NCBI GenBank assembly: GCA_964625575.1
Contig: CAZVBQ010000003.1
Location: 235,145-299,144 of the forward strand
Source of the DNA: UTCHB3 sp964625575
GTDB taxonomy: Bacteria; Bacteroidota; Ignavibacteria; Ignavibacteriales; Ignavibacteriaceae
DNA: 64,000 bases
Direction: 5' to 3'
Shown here: positions 18,084-25,802 of the stretch, in pieces
Numbering within the stretch: position 1 is the first letter of the stretch
How the letters are laid out: each line of letters begins with the position of its first letter
Translations under genes and position numbers: made by a program
Notes under the pieces: generated by a model
Database searches by the model: none
What the model was told of the DNA's origin: nothing
Seen by the model: only the letters and a program-made list of their open reading frames with translations

Positions 18084-18150
18084 ATCAAGTTAATTGTCAA
18101 AAGTTAAGTCATCGAATTTATAATTAATAAAATTGAAAAAGTCCTGATCC

Positions 18151-20232
18151 ATGCTAGGAACGCAGATACAAAAACTCGAAAAAGATTTATGGGATGCCGC
18201 CGATCAACTTCGCGCGAATAGTAAACTAACAGCTTCTGAATATTCAATGCCGGTGCTTGGACTGATCTTCCTCCGTCACGCGGATAATCGTTTCGAGGCG
18301 GTAAAGACTGAAATTGAATCGAACCGCCCGGTCCATCCCGGTAGAGGTGTGCTTCCTGCATCCAAATCTGATTTTCTTTCACGTAATGTGTTGTACCTCC
18401 CAGATGAATCGCGCTTCGAGTATCTTGCTTCCCTGCCTGAGGAAGAGGATATCGCCCAAAAATTAAACAAAGCCATGACCCTCATTGAAGAGGAAAATGA
18501 TAAACTAAAGGGTGTTCTTCCAAAAGACTACCAGAAACTCTCGGGTATTGTTTTGCGTGAGCTTATTCGCACTTTCACTAATGATGAAATGAAGAAGCTT
18601 AAAGGAGATGTCTTCGGACGTATTTATGAGTATTTCATCGGCAGCTTTGCCATGAGCGGGGCTCAGGAAGGTGGTGAGTTTTTTACTCCGTCGGCTCTCG
18701 TCCAAATGATTGTTAATGTTATTGAACCGGATCACGGTATTGTGCTCGATCCTGCTGTTGGAAGCGCGGGTATGTTCGTGCAAACGGGCCATTTCATTGA
18801 GCAAGAAGGGTTACAACCGGAGGTACAGGTTAGATTTTTCGGACAGGAGAAAACCGAAGTCAACACCCGTCTTGCAAAAATGAACATGGCAGTTCATGGG
18901 CTCGAAGGCAATATACAGGAAGCCAACACTTTTTATGAAGACCGTTTCGAGCTGGTTGGTAAGTGCGATTATGTGATGGCAAATCCCCCTTTCAATGTTG
19001 ACGGAGTGAAAAAGGATAATGGGTTTGTAATGAGCGACCCAAGACTTCCCTTCGGCCTCCCCAAAAACGACAATGCAAACTATTTGTGGATACAATATTT
19101 CTACAGTTATCTGAACGATACCGGTAGGGCAGGTTTCGTAATGGCCGCAAGCGCGAGCGATGCCGGACACTCCGAGAAAGAGATCAGGAAACTATTGGTT
19201 GAATCTGGCTCTGTTGATGTGATGATCTCAATAGGTACTAACTTCTTCTATACTGTAACACTGCCATGCACACTTTGGTTTTTTGACCGCGCGAAGGCGA
19301 AGGATGAAACCCGCTCTCAGCAAACATTGATGATTGACGCGAGGCCAATTTTTAGGGTGGTTACCAGAAAGATCAATGATTTTTCTCCCGAGCAGTTACG
19401 AAATATTACCTCGATCGTCCATCTCTACCGTGGTGAAAAGGGAAAATTCTTTGAAACAATTGCCCATTACATCGCCGAAGTGGACGGTGGTTTAAACGCG
19501 ATCATTCCTGCAGCAGAGAGGTGGTTCGATTCTTTATCTGATACGGCAGAATCACTAAAGTCTGTAGCCTTGGTTATAGATGAGATAACTGAGCCCTTGA
19601 ATTCGCTTCAATTGGATGAAGTCAAGATTTCATTTAACGCGTTACAAGAAGATTTGATTATTGCTCGCTCACCGGACAAGGAACCTGATAATGAACCTGA
19701 TTTCCTCACCTTGGCCGGTTTACGACAAAAGGCACTTACGGCACTCAATGAAAAAATTCAAGCCACAAAACCGTGGATCGAGGAAACCGTTAAATCCGTC
19801 GATTCCCTGTTTGTAGAGACTAAAAACGCCGTGAAGTCAGGTGGATTCACCGCTAAATCACTGCCGGCATGGAACCTGAAACTGTTCAAAGGAAAACTTG
19901 ATCAACTCAAATCATGTAAGGATGATCTTGTTGGGGCTATTGATCGAGTAAGCTATTTCCTTGAGCAGATTGAATGGTTGTTAACGCGCTTTCCCGAAGG
20001 AGTTTATTGCGATGTTCCGGGGTTGTGTAAAATTGCCTCCAGGGATGAGATTGCAGGCAACGACTACAGCCTCACGCCAGGGAGGTATGTGGGGATTTCC
20101 ACAACTGAAACTGATGACGAGAATTTTCAAGAAAGAATTAAAGAAATATATGATACCCTGGCAATCTTAGAAAAAGAATCCAATGAGCTCAGTAATAGTG
20201 TGTTAAGAAGCCTTAGGAGTATTATTGTATGA
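18151..20232 (+). CDS. hsdM: type I restriction-modification system, methyltransferase subunit HsdM
   Basis: A 693-residue N6-adenine methyltransferase subunit. The N-terminal helical HsdM domain (WDAADQLRANSKLTASEYSM, near residue 15) precedes the SAM-binding motif DPAVGSAGMF (200-209) and the catalytic NPPF (278-281). It is about 150-200 residues longer than classical HsdM: residues about 430-640 are helical and probably coiled-coil. The last part (NDYSLTPGRYVGI) is the standard HsdM tail, so the extra sequence is an internal insertion rather than a tail fusion. Its stop overlaps hsdS by 4 bp (ATGA). Confidence 0.95.
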   Translation: MLGTQIQKLEKDLWDAADQLRANSKLTASEYSMPVLGLIFLRHADNRFEAVKTEIESNRPVHPGRGVLPASKSDFLSRNVLYLPDESRFEYLASLPEEEDIAQKLNKAMTLIEEENDKLKGVLPKDYQKLSGIVLRELIRTFTNDEMKKLKGDVFGRIYEYFIGSFAMSGAQEGGEFFTPSALVQMIVNVIEPDHGIVLDPAVGSAGMFVQTGHFIEQEGLQPEVQVRFFGQEKTEVNTRLAKMNMAVHGLEGNIQEANTFYEDRFELVGKCDYVMANPPFNVDGVKKDNGFVMSDPRLPFGLPKNDNANYLWIQYFYSYLNDTGRAGFVMAASASDAGHSEKEIRKLLVESGSVDVMISIGTNFFYTVTLPCTLWFFDRAKAKDETRSQQTLMIDARPIFRVVTRKINDFSPEQLRNITSIVHLYRGEKGKFFETIAHYIAEVDGGLNAIIPAAERWFDSLSDTAESLKSVALVIDEITEPLNSLQLDEVKISFNALQEDLIIARSPDKEPDNEPDFLTLAGLRQKALTALNEKIQATKPWIEETVKSVDSLFVETKNAVKSGGFTAKSLPAWNLKLFKGKLDQLKSCKDDLVGAIDRVSYFLEQIEWLLTRFPEGVYCDVPGLCKIASRDEIAGNDYSLTPGRYVGISTTETDDENFQERIKEIYDTLAILEKESNELSNSVLRSLRSIIV

Positions 20233-21404
20233 CCGAAGTGCTTCGACTCGCAGATTGTCTAAGACTCTACAATGGAAAAGCTGTTGCGAAAAAAGAAGAT
20301 GGTACCTATGATGTATTTGGGAGCAATGGGATAATTGGAAAATCTGACAAATTTCTTTTTGATAAAGGCCTCGTAATTGGTCGAGTGGGTGCTTACTGTG
20401 GTTCAGTTTTCCTTGTCAAGAAGAAATTCTGGCCAACAGATAATACAATTGTTGCGATTCCAAAGGGTGATTATGACTTGCTATTCTTCTACTACCTTTT
20501 AAAGTATCATCGATTGGAGTTTTTTGCGGGAGGAGCTGCGCAACCATTATTGACACAAAATATCCTGAAAAAATTAGAAGTGCGAATTCCTTGTATTGAA
20601 GTCCAAAAGCGCATTTCCTCAATCCTCTCAGCATACGATGATTTAATTGAGGTCAATCTCAAACGGATCAAACTACTCGAAGAAGCCGCCGACCTGATTT
20701 ACAGGGAATGGTTCGTTAATTTCCGCTTCCCAGGATATAAAAACACAAAATTCATGGATGGCATACCCGAAGGGTGGTTTCTATCAAATATTGCTGATTT
20801 ATTAGAACACTTTATTGGTGGTGGCTGGGGGAAAGATTCTGTGAGTTATGATTTTTGTGAACCGGCATATGTTATTCGCGGAACAGATTTTCAAGCATTA
20901 AAAACAGGTTCCTTTAAATCGGTCCCGTACAGATTTCACAAGCGAAGTAACTTGCAGTCCCGTGCTCTAAAAATTCACGACATCATTTTTGAGGTATCCG
21001 GTGGAAGCAAGGATCAACCAGTCGGACGCTCAACGATAATTACTTCAAGTTTATCTGGTAGATTTAATTTAGAATTCATGTGTGCAAGCTTCTGCAAGTT
21101 GCTCCGACCTAAACAAGCGTTTTTATCCACCTATTTGTACTTGTTTTTTCGCTTCGCGTACCAGAGTAACCAACTCTCCCCTTATCAGAAGCTGAGTGCC
21201 AGTAATATCATGAATTTTGCATTTGAAGAATTCATTGCCGAAACATACTTAATTATCCCTGACAAAGAGATTTCATGTAGTTTCCATGATTTAATTTGGC
21301 CATTGATCGAACAAGTATATAACTTAAGTGTTTTTAACGAGGCGCTCAAAAGTGCCCGGGATATACTACTCCCCAAACTCATGTCAGGAGAAATAGAGGT
21401 ATAA
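20229..21404 (+). CDS. hsdS: type I restriction-modification system, specificity subunit HsdS
   Basis: A 391-residue DNA-recognition subunit. Two variable target-recognition domains (about 1-125 and 180-340) are each followed by a conserved helical spacer: ISSILSAYDDLIEVNLKRI with AADLIYREWFVNFRFPG in the middle, and NEALKSARDILLPKLMSGEI at the C-terminus. This is the normal full-length two-domain layout, so a bipartite recognition site is expected; its sequence cannot be read from the protein. It overlaps hsdM by 4 bp, and hsdR starts at the next base after its stop. Confidence 0.93.
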   Translation: MTEVLRLADCLRLYNGKAVAKKEDGTYDVFGSNGIIGKSDKFLFDKGLVIGRVGAYCGSVFLVKKKFWPTDNTIVAIPKGDYDLLFFYYLLKYHRLEFFAGGAAQPLLTQNILKKLEVRIPCIEVQKRISSILSAYDDLIEVNLKRIKLLEEAADLIYREWFVNFRFPGYKNTKFMDGIPEGWFLSNIADLLEHFIGGGWGKDSVSYDFCEPAYVIRGTDFQALKTGSFKSVPYRFHKRSNLQSRALKIHDIIFEVSGGSKDQPVGRSTIITSSLSGRFNLEFMCASFCKLLRPKQAFLSTYLYLFFRFAYQSNQLSPYQKLSASNIMNFAFEEFIAETYLIIPDKEISCSFHDLIWPLIEQVYNLSVFNEALKSARDILLPKLMSGEIEV

Positions 21405-24400
21405 ATGGTAAACAAATTCAGTGAAGATGAACTTGTAGAAAGCACCGCCGCGGAAATTTTCTATTCCGGTTTGGGATGGGATGTTTCATACGCTTACAAC
21501 AAAGAAACCTACGGATCCGTCAGCACTTACGGGAGGACAAATAAGGCCCAGGTAGTATTGAAACGGGAATTCCTCGAAATGATAAAGGATATAAACCCCG
21601 GCCTTCCGGAAGTGGCATATGAGAACGCTTACGAGAATCTGACAGAAGGCTCCTCCTCCAAATCCCTTGTTGAGATCAATTACTCTAAATACCTGATGAT
21701 CCGCGATGGCATAGAGGTGGTTTATCATGATCATAAGAAGAAAAAGCAGCATCATCACCGTATTACCGTGATCGACTTCCGGAATCCCTCAAGAAACAGG
21801 TTCCATATAATCAGGCAACTCTGGATCAAGGGAAAGAGCGGCCGGGAAAGAAGACCTGATATAATCGGCTTTGTTAATGGCATACCACTTCTCTTCATCG
21901 AATTGAAAAACACTCATATACCTGTTGAAGCGGCTTACAACGACAATTTAAGCGACTACTTCGATGTGATACCTGAACTTTTTTATTATAATTCTCTTAT
22001 AATTTTGAGCAATGGACTGGAAGCCAAACTCGGCTCAATCACGGGAAAGTATGTCCATTTCCATGACTGGAAAAGAAACACTGAAGAAGATGAAGGTGAT
22101 GTTCAACTGACAAGCATGTTGAAAAGTGTTTGCGATAAAAACACTTTTCTTGACATCTTTGAGAATTTCACCCTCTTTGATGACTCGAAAGGATCAAAAA
22201 GCAAGATCGTAGCAAAGAACCACCAGTTTTTGGGGGTGAACAAGGCGGTTGCGGAATTCAACCGGAAAACAGAATTATTCAATGCCGGAAAAATAAACAG
22301 TACAGAAAAACAAAAACTTGGGGTATTCTGGCACACGCAAGGGAGTGGTAAATCTTACTCCATGCTATTTTTCTGCCAAAAACTGCTGAGGAAGTCAAGC
22401 GGGACTCTAACATTTTTGATTGTTACCGACAGGAACGAGCTTGAGAATCAGATTTATGGCACTTTCTCAGGAGCAGGTGCAGTGCCGAAAATTACGGGTG
22501 GGGGGAAGAACGGAATCAGAGCTGAAGGGAGCGAACATCTCAAGTCATTACTCTCCCAAAACCACAGATACATTTTCACTTTGATCCACAAATTCAACTT
22601 CAGAGAGGTGATCTCAATCCGGAGTGATATAATAGTGATCACCGACGAGGCTCACAGAACCCAGGGTGGTGAACTTGCTGAAAATCTAAGGTTTGCCCTT
22701 CCCAACGCCTCTCTTATCGGATTTACAGGTACCCCCATATTTAAGGATGATGAGAGAACAAAAAGACTCTTTGGTGATTATGTCTCGAAATACGATTTCA
22801 GCAGAAGCATTGAAGACGGGGCTACTGTTCCGCTATATTACGAAAACCGGGGTGAATACCTGAATCTTAAGAATCCGGGCATCACCAAGGATATTGTCGA
22901 TGAAATCGACGCTCATGAAGATCTTAGCGTGGAACAGCAGCTAAAGATCGGCGACAGGTTTTATAAGGAATATCCGGTACTTACAGCAAAAGAACGGTTG
23001 AGAACCATTGCGAAAGATGTTGTTTCCCACTTTTTCTCCCGGGGTTACAAAGGGAAAGGGATGTTTGTCGCCATCGACAAAATAACCGCGGTTAAAATGT
23101 ACAACTTCATAACCAAAGAAAAAGCCCTGTTCGAGAAGGAACTCGAGAAGAAGATCAGGGGAAAGTCATATGACGACCAGGAAGAGATGCAACTGGTCCG
23201 TGATTTGGAATGGGTCCGGGAAACTGAAATTTGCGTCGTGGTAAGCAGTGAACAGAATGAGATCAGGAAATTTGAAAATTTCGGTCTTGATATAAATTCT
23301 CACCGGGAGAAGATGAACACCCGTGATCTTGAGAAGGACTTCAAGGATCCTGATAACACGTTCAGATTTGTGATCGTTTGCGCGATGTGGATCACCGGAT
23401 TCGATGTTCCATCCCTCTCCACGCTCTATATTGATAAGCCGCTTAAGGCGCATACCCTTATGCAAACTATTGCTCGCGCTAACAGGGTTTATGAAGGGAA
23501 AAACAACGGTCATATCGTTGATTATATTGAAACATATAAGGCACTGCTGGAAGCTCTGAGTGTATACGGCGAAACGGGTGGTAGCACAACCGGGGACCCA
23601 ATTAATGATGTCGCGAAGTTGATGGAAGAGTTGAGGAAGGCAATTCACGCCGTCAGAGTGTTTCTAAAAAATTGTGGCATCGACATGGATGCTTTGATCA
23701 ATACTAATCACGGTGGTAAACTGCTCAGAATGATCAAGAATTCATCCGAATCGCTCATGGCAAATGTCGCGACTGCTGCACAATTTCAGAAACTCGCCAG
23801 GCAAGTATTCAAGATATATCAGGCAATCCTTCCTGATAAGCGAATTAGTGAATTCAGTCCTGCCAAGCAGGTAATAAACAAACTATACAGGCAGGTTGAA
23901 ATCAAAGTTCAGGAAGCGGATCTAAGCTTGATACTTGCGAAAATTCAAGCTCTGGTAGACAAGTCAATAGCGACTGAGAAACCGGAAAGCGTTGCAGAAA
24001 AAGATGAACTAATAGACCTGAGCGATCTTGATTTCGAGGCTCTGAAAAAGATGTACAGCAAACAGAAAAACAAGAACAGCCTGACTTTCAGCCTGGTACA
24101 CGCCTGCAAAAAGTATATGGAGGAAGCTCCAGTAAAAAATGCAAACCAATTGAATTATCATAAAAAATATGAAGAAATAATAGACGCCTACAATAGCGGC
24201 AAATCCAGAGAGGCAGTCGAAAAGGCCTTCTATGAATTGATGATCGCTCTCAAAAACCAGTCGGATGATCAACTGGAAAGAAAACGCGAAGGGCTTTCAG
24301 AAGAAGAAGCCGTCGTCTTTGATATACTGCGAAAACGCGAGCTTACTGAAAGTGAAAGGAAGAAAGTAAGAGATATTGCAGTTTCCCTATTGCAGAAACT

Positions 24401-24608
24401 TAAAGAGTCTGAGCTCAGGATTCCAGCTTGGTCTGAACAAACCACACTTGCGGCCCGGGTTGAGAAATACATCATCGAGAATCTTCATAAAGAGCTCCCC
24501 TACCCTGCTTATGATATCGACGATATCAACACGCGTACCAACAGCCTACTCGATCACCTTAAAAACTACTACCCCGGCGGCGACAGCAGTGTTTTTGGGG
24601 GGTATTAG
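21405..24608 (+). CDS. hsdR: type I restriction-modification system, endonuclease/translocase subunit HsdR
   Basis: A 1067-residue restriction subunit. The N-terminal PD-(D/E)xK nuclease motif is seen as Asp152 (RRPDIIGF) and Glu166-x-Lys168 (FIELKN). The SF2 motor follows with Walker A GSGKS (313-317), DEAH (414-417), GFTGTPIF near residue 440 and QTIARANRV near 687. The C-terminal ~300 residues are helical, as in assembly domains of this family. All key residues are intact, so an active system is likely. ATG 21405 directly follows the hsdS stop. Confidence 0.95.
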   Translation: MVNKFSEDELVESTAAEIFYSGLGWDVSYAYNKETYGSVSTYGRTNKAQVVLKREFLEMIKDINPGLPEVAYENAYENLTEGSSSKSLVEINYSKYLMIRDGIEVVYHDHKKKKQHHHRITVIDFRNPSRNRFHIIRQLWIKGKSGRERRPDIIGFVNGIPLLFIELKNTHIPVEAAYNDNLSDYFDVIPELFYYNSLIILSNGLEAKLGSITGKYVHFHDWKRNTEEDEGDVQLTSMLKSVCDKNTFLDIFENFTLFDDSKGSKSKIVAKNHQFLGVNKAVAEFNRKTELFNAGKINSTEKQKLGVFWHTQGSGKSYSMLFFCQKLLRKSSGTLTFLIVTDRNELENQIYGTFSGAGAVPKITGGGKNGIRAEGSEHLKSLLSQNHRYIFTLIHKFNFREVISIRSDIIVITDEAHRTQGGELAENLRFALPNASLIGFTGTPIFKDDERTKRLFGDYVSKYDFSRSIEDGATVPLYYENRGEYLNLKNPGITKDIVDEIDAHEDLSVEQQLKIGDRFYKEYPVLTAKERLRTIAKDVVSHFFSRGYKGKGMFVAIDKITAVKMYNFITKEKALFEKELEKKIRGKSYDDQEEMQLVRDLEWVRETEICVVVSSEQNEIRKFENFGLDINSHREKMNTRDLEKDFKDPDNTFRFVIVCAMWITGFDVPSLSTLYIDKPLKAHTLMQTIARANRVYEGKNNGHIVDYIETYKALLEALSVYGETGGSTTGDPINDVAKLMEELRKAIHAVRVFLKNCGIDMDALINTNHGGKLLRMIKNSSESLMANVATAAQFQKLARQVFKIYQAILPDKRISEFSPAKQVINKLYRQVEIKVQEADLSLILAKIQALVDKSIATEKPESVAEKDELIDLSDLDFEALKKMYSKQKNKNSLTFSLVHACKKYMEEAPVKNANQLNYHKKYEEIIDAYNSGKSREAVEKAFYELMIALKNQSDDQLERKREGLSEEEAVVFDILRKRELTESERKKVRDIAVSLLQKLKESELRIPAWSEQTTLAARVEKYIIENLHKELPYPAYDIDDINTRTNSLLDHLKNYYPGGDSSVFGGY

Positions 24609-24639
24609 GAGAATTTATGAGACATCCCAAATAATTGTC

Positions 24640-24687
24640 TTGCATTGGTGGCTCGTGTGGTATATATTTACCACAGTAAATATATAC
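24640..24687 (+). promoter_or_regulatory. promoter and perfect inverted-repeat operator of the XRE/ImmA pair
   Basis: GTATATATTTAC (24660-24671) and GTAAATATATAC (24676-24687) are perfect 12-bp inverted arms around CACA. TTGCAT (24640-24645) and TATATT (24663-24668), 17 bp apart, resemble -35/-10 boxes, so the left arm would cover the -10 element. The site is 29 bp before the XRE start codon, the usual place for autoregulation. Confidence 0.75.
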
Positions 24688-24715
24688 TTTGCGTAAAAAT
24701 CAACCGGAGTAAGAA

Positions 24716-25099
24716 ATGGCCAAATCATTTGGAGAATTCGTAAAAGAAAAGAGACTTCAGCAAGATTTAAGTCTCCGAAAGTTTTGTGAAAAACTTAATT
24801 ATGACCCAAGCAATTGGAGCAAAATTGAACGAGGCCTGCTTTCAGCCCCAAATGACTACGAACTTCTCACTGACATTTGCTCAATACTTAATTTTGAGAA
24901 TGAGAGTGAGGACTGGTTCGAGTTCATGGATCTCGCAGCGATTTCACAGAAGCAAATTCCTCATTATATAATCAATGATCCAAAGATATTGGAACTGCTC
25001 CCCGCATTTTACCGCGCTGCTTCATCAACTGAATTGACTGATGAAAAGCTTGAAAAATTGGTCGAATTATTAAAGAAAGTGCATTCGAGTGAAGGATAA
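24716..25099 (+). CDS. XRE-family HTH transcriptional regulator
   Basis: A 127-residue regulator. Residues about 7-65 form a lambda-Cro/XRE helix-turn-helix (FVKEKRLQQDLSLRKFCEKL, then SNWSKIERG). The remaining acidic and helical part ends in a likely dimerisation helix (LEKLVELLKKVHS). It is co-transcribed with the ImmA/IrrE peptidase, whose GTG start lies inside this gene's end (11-bp overlap). It probably binds the inverted repeat just upstream. Such XRE-plus-ImmA pairs are common as repressor/anti-repressor modules on mobile elements or as toxin-antitoxin-like units. RBS GGAG is present near 24706. Confidence 0.88.
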   Translation: MAKSFGEFVKEKRLQQDLSLRKFCEKLNYDPSNWSKIERGLLSAPNDYELLTDICSILNFENESEDWFEFMDLAAISQKQIPHYIINDPKILELLPAFYRAASSTELTDEKLEKLVELLKKVHSSEG

Positions 25100-25730
25100 A
25101 TATGAAATTGATTTCTTGAATGAACATACGATAGAGAATATCGCTAATGACTTTAGACAAGAATATTGGAACGCGGTTATCCCGATTGATATTGAACTGA
25201 TAATTGAAAAGAAGCTTAAGATGGACCTTATCCCTGTTTCTCAAATGAAACCTGACTACGGGATTGAGGCATTTATTTCAATTAACATGAAAGAAATCTA
25301 TTACGATTCAGATACAATTGAGACTCGAATCAGATTTTCGATGGCACATGAAGTTGGACACATGGTTCTTCACAAAGCAATAATCAATGAGTTACGTAGC
25401 GAAAGTTATAGCGGATACAAAGAAAAAATCAATAGTCTGCCTGCAAAAATCATCGATCGTGCGGAACTGCAGGCCAACTCGTTTGCGAGCTATCTTTTAA
25501 TACCCACCAGTGAACTCGAAATGAGTATTGAAAACTTTATCCATACCAACAAGACTAAATTTGAGGGCTTGAGGCAGATTCTGAAGAATGTCTCGAATGA
25601 GAATCTTTATGACCGTTTTTCAATGGAAATAGGGAAGGTTTTTGATGTTTCCACTCAGGCAGCGTTGGTTCGGATGAGTAAAGCCAAGGTAGACCTCAAG
25701 GGGAAATTGAAGGAGATTGTTGGGTTCTGA
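25089..25730 (+). CDS. ImmA/IrrE-family metallo-endopeptidase
   Basis: A 213-residue zinc protease of the COG2856 type. The zinc motif HEVGH is at residues 87-91, and the third-ligand region ELQANSFASYLL begins at Glu126. Family members cleave a cognate XRE repressor when activated by DNA damage or other signals, and the partner is the gene immediately upstream. The start is GTG 25089, overlapping the XRE stop; the ATG at 25102 is out of frame and the next in-frame ATG would remove 44 residues. Its position after hsdR suggests a defence-island accessory module; direct control of the restriction genes is not shown. Confidence 0.87.
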   Translation: MKDKYEIDFLNEHTIENIANDFRQEYWNAVIPIDIELIIEKKLKMDLIPVSQMKPDYGIEAFISINMKEIYYDSDTIETRIRFSMAHEVGHMVLHKAIINELRSESYSGYKEKINSLPAKIIDRAELQANSFASYLLIPTSELEMSIENFIHTNKTKFEGLRQILKNVSNENLYDRFSMEIGKVFDVSTQAALVRMSKAKVDLKGKLKEIVGF

Positions 25731-25740
25731 ATACCAATTG

Positions 25741-25785
25741 TTCATTCCATTTCATAATCCATAATCTATAATTCATAGTTCAGCA
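25741..25785. repeat. degenerate CATAATC/ATAATTCAT repeat patch
   Basis: Words of the type TTCATAATCCATAATCTATA run as a degenerate roughly 8-9 bp array between the ImmA gene stop and the GH9 gene. It is another short-unit patch placed within 11 bp of a stop codon. It marks the right edge of the accessory segment. Confidence 0.5.
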
Positions 25786-25802
25786 GAAATCTTGGAGTCG
25801 AA

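Noticed and set aside
18151..25730. Restriction locus considered as part of a prophage or integrative element
   Set aside because: No integrase, phage structural gene, tRNA target or flanking direct repeat was found in the window.
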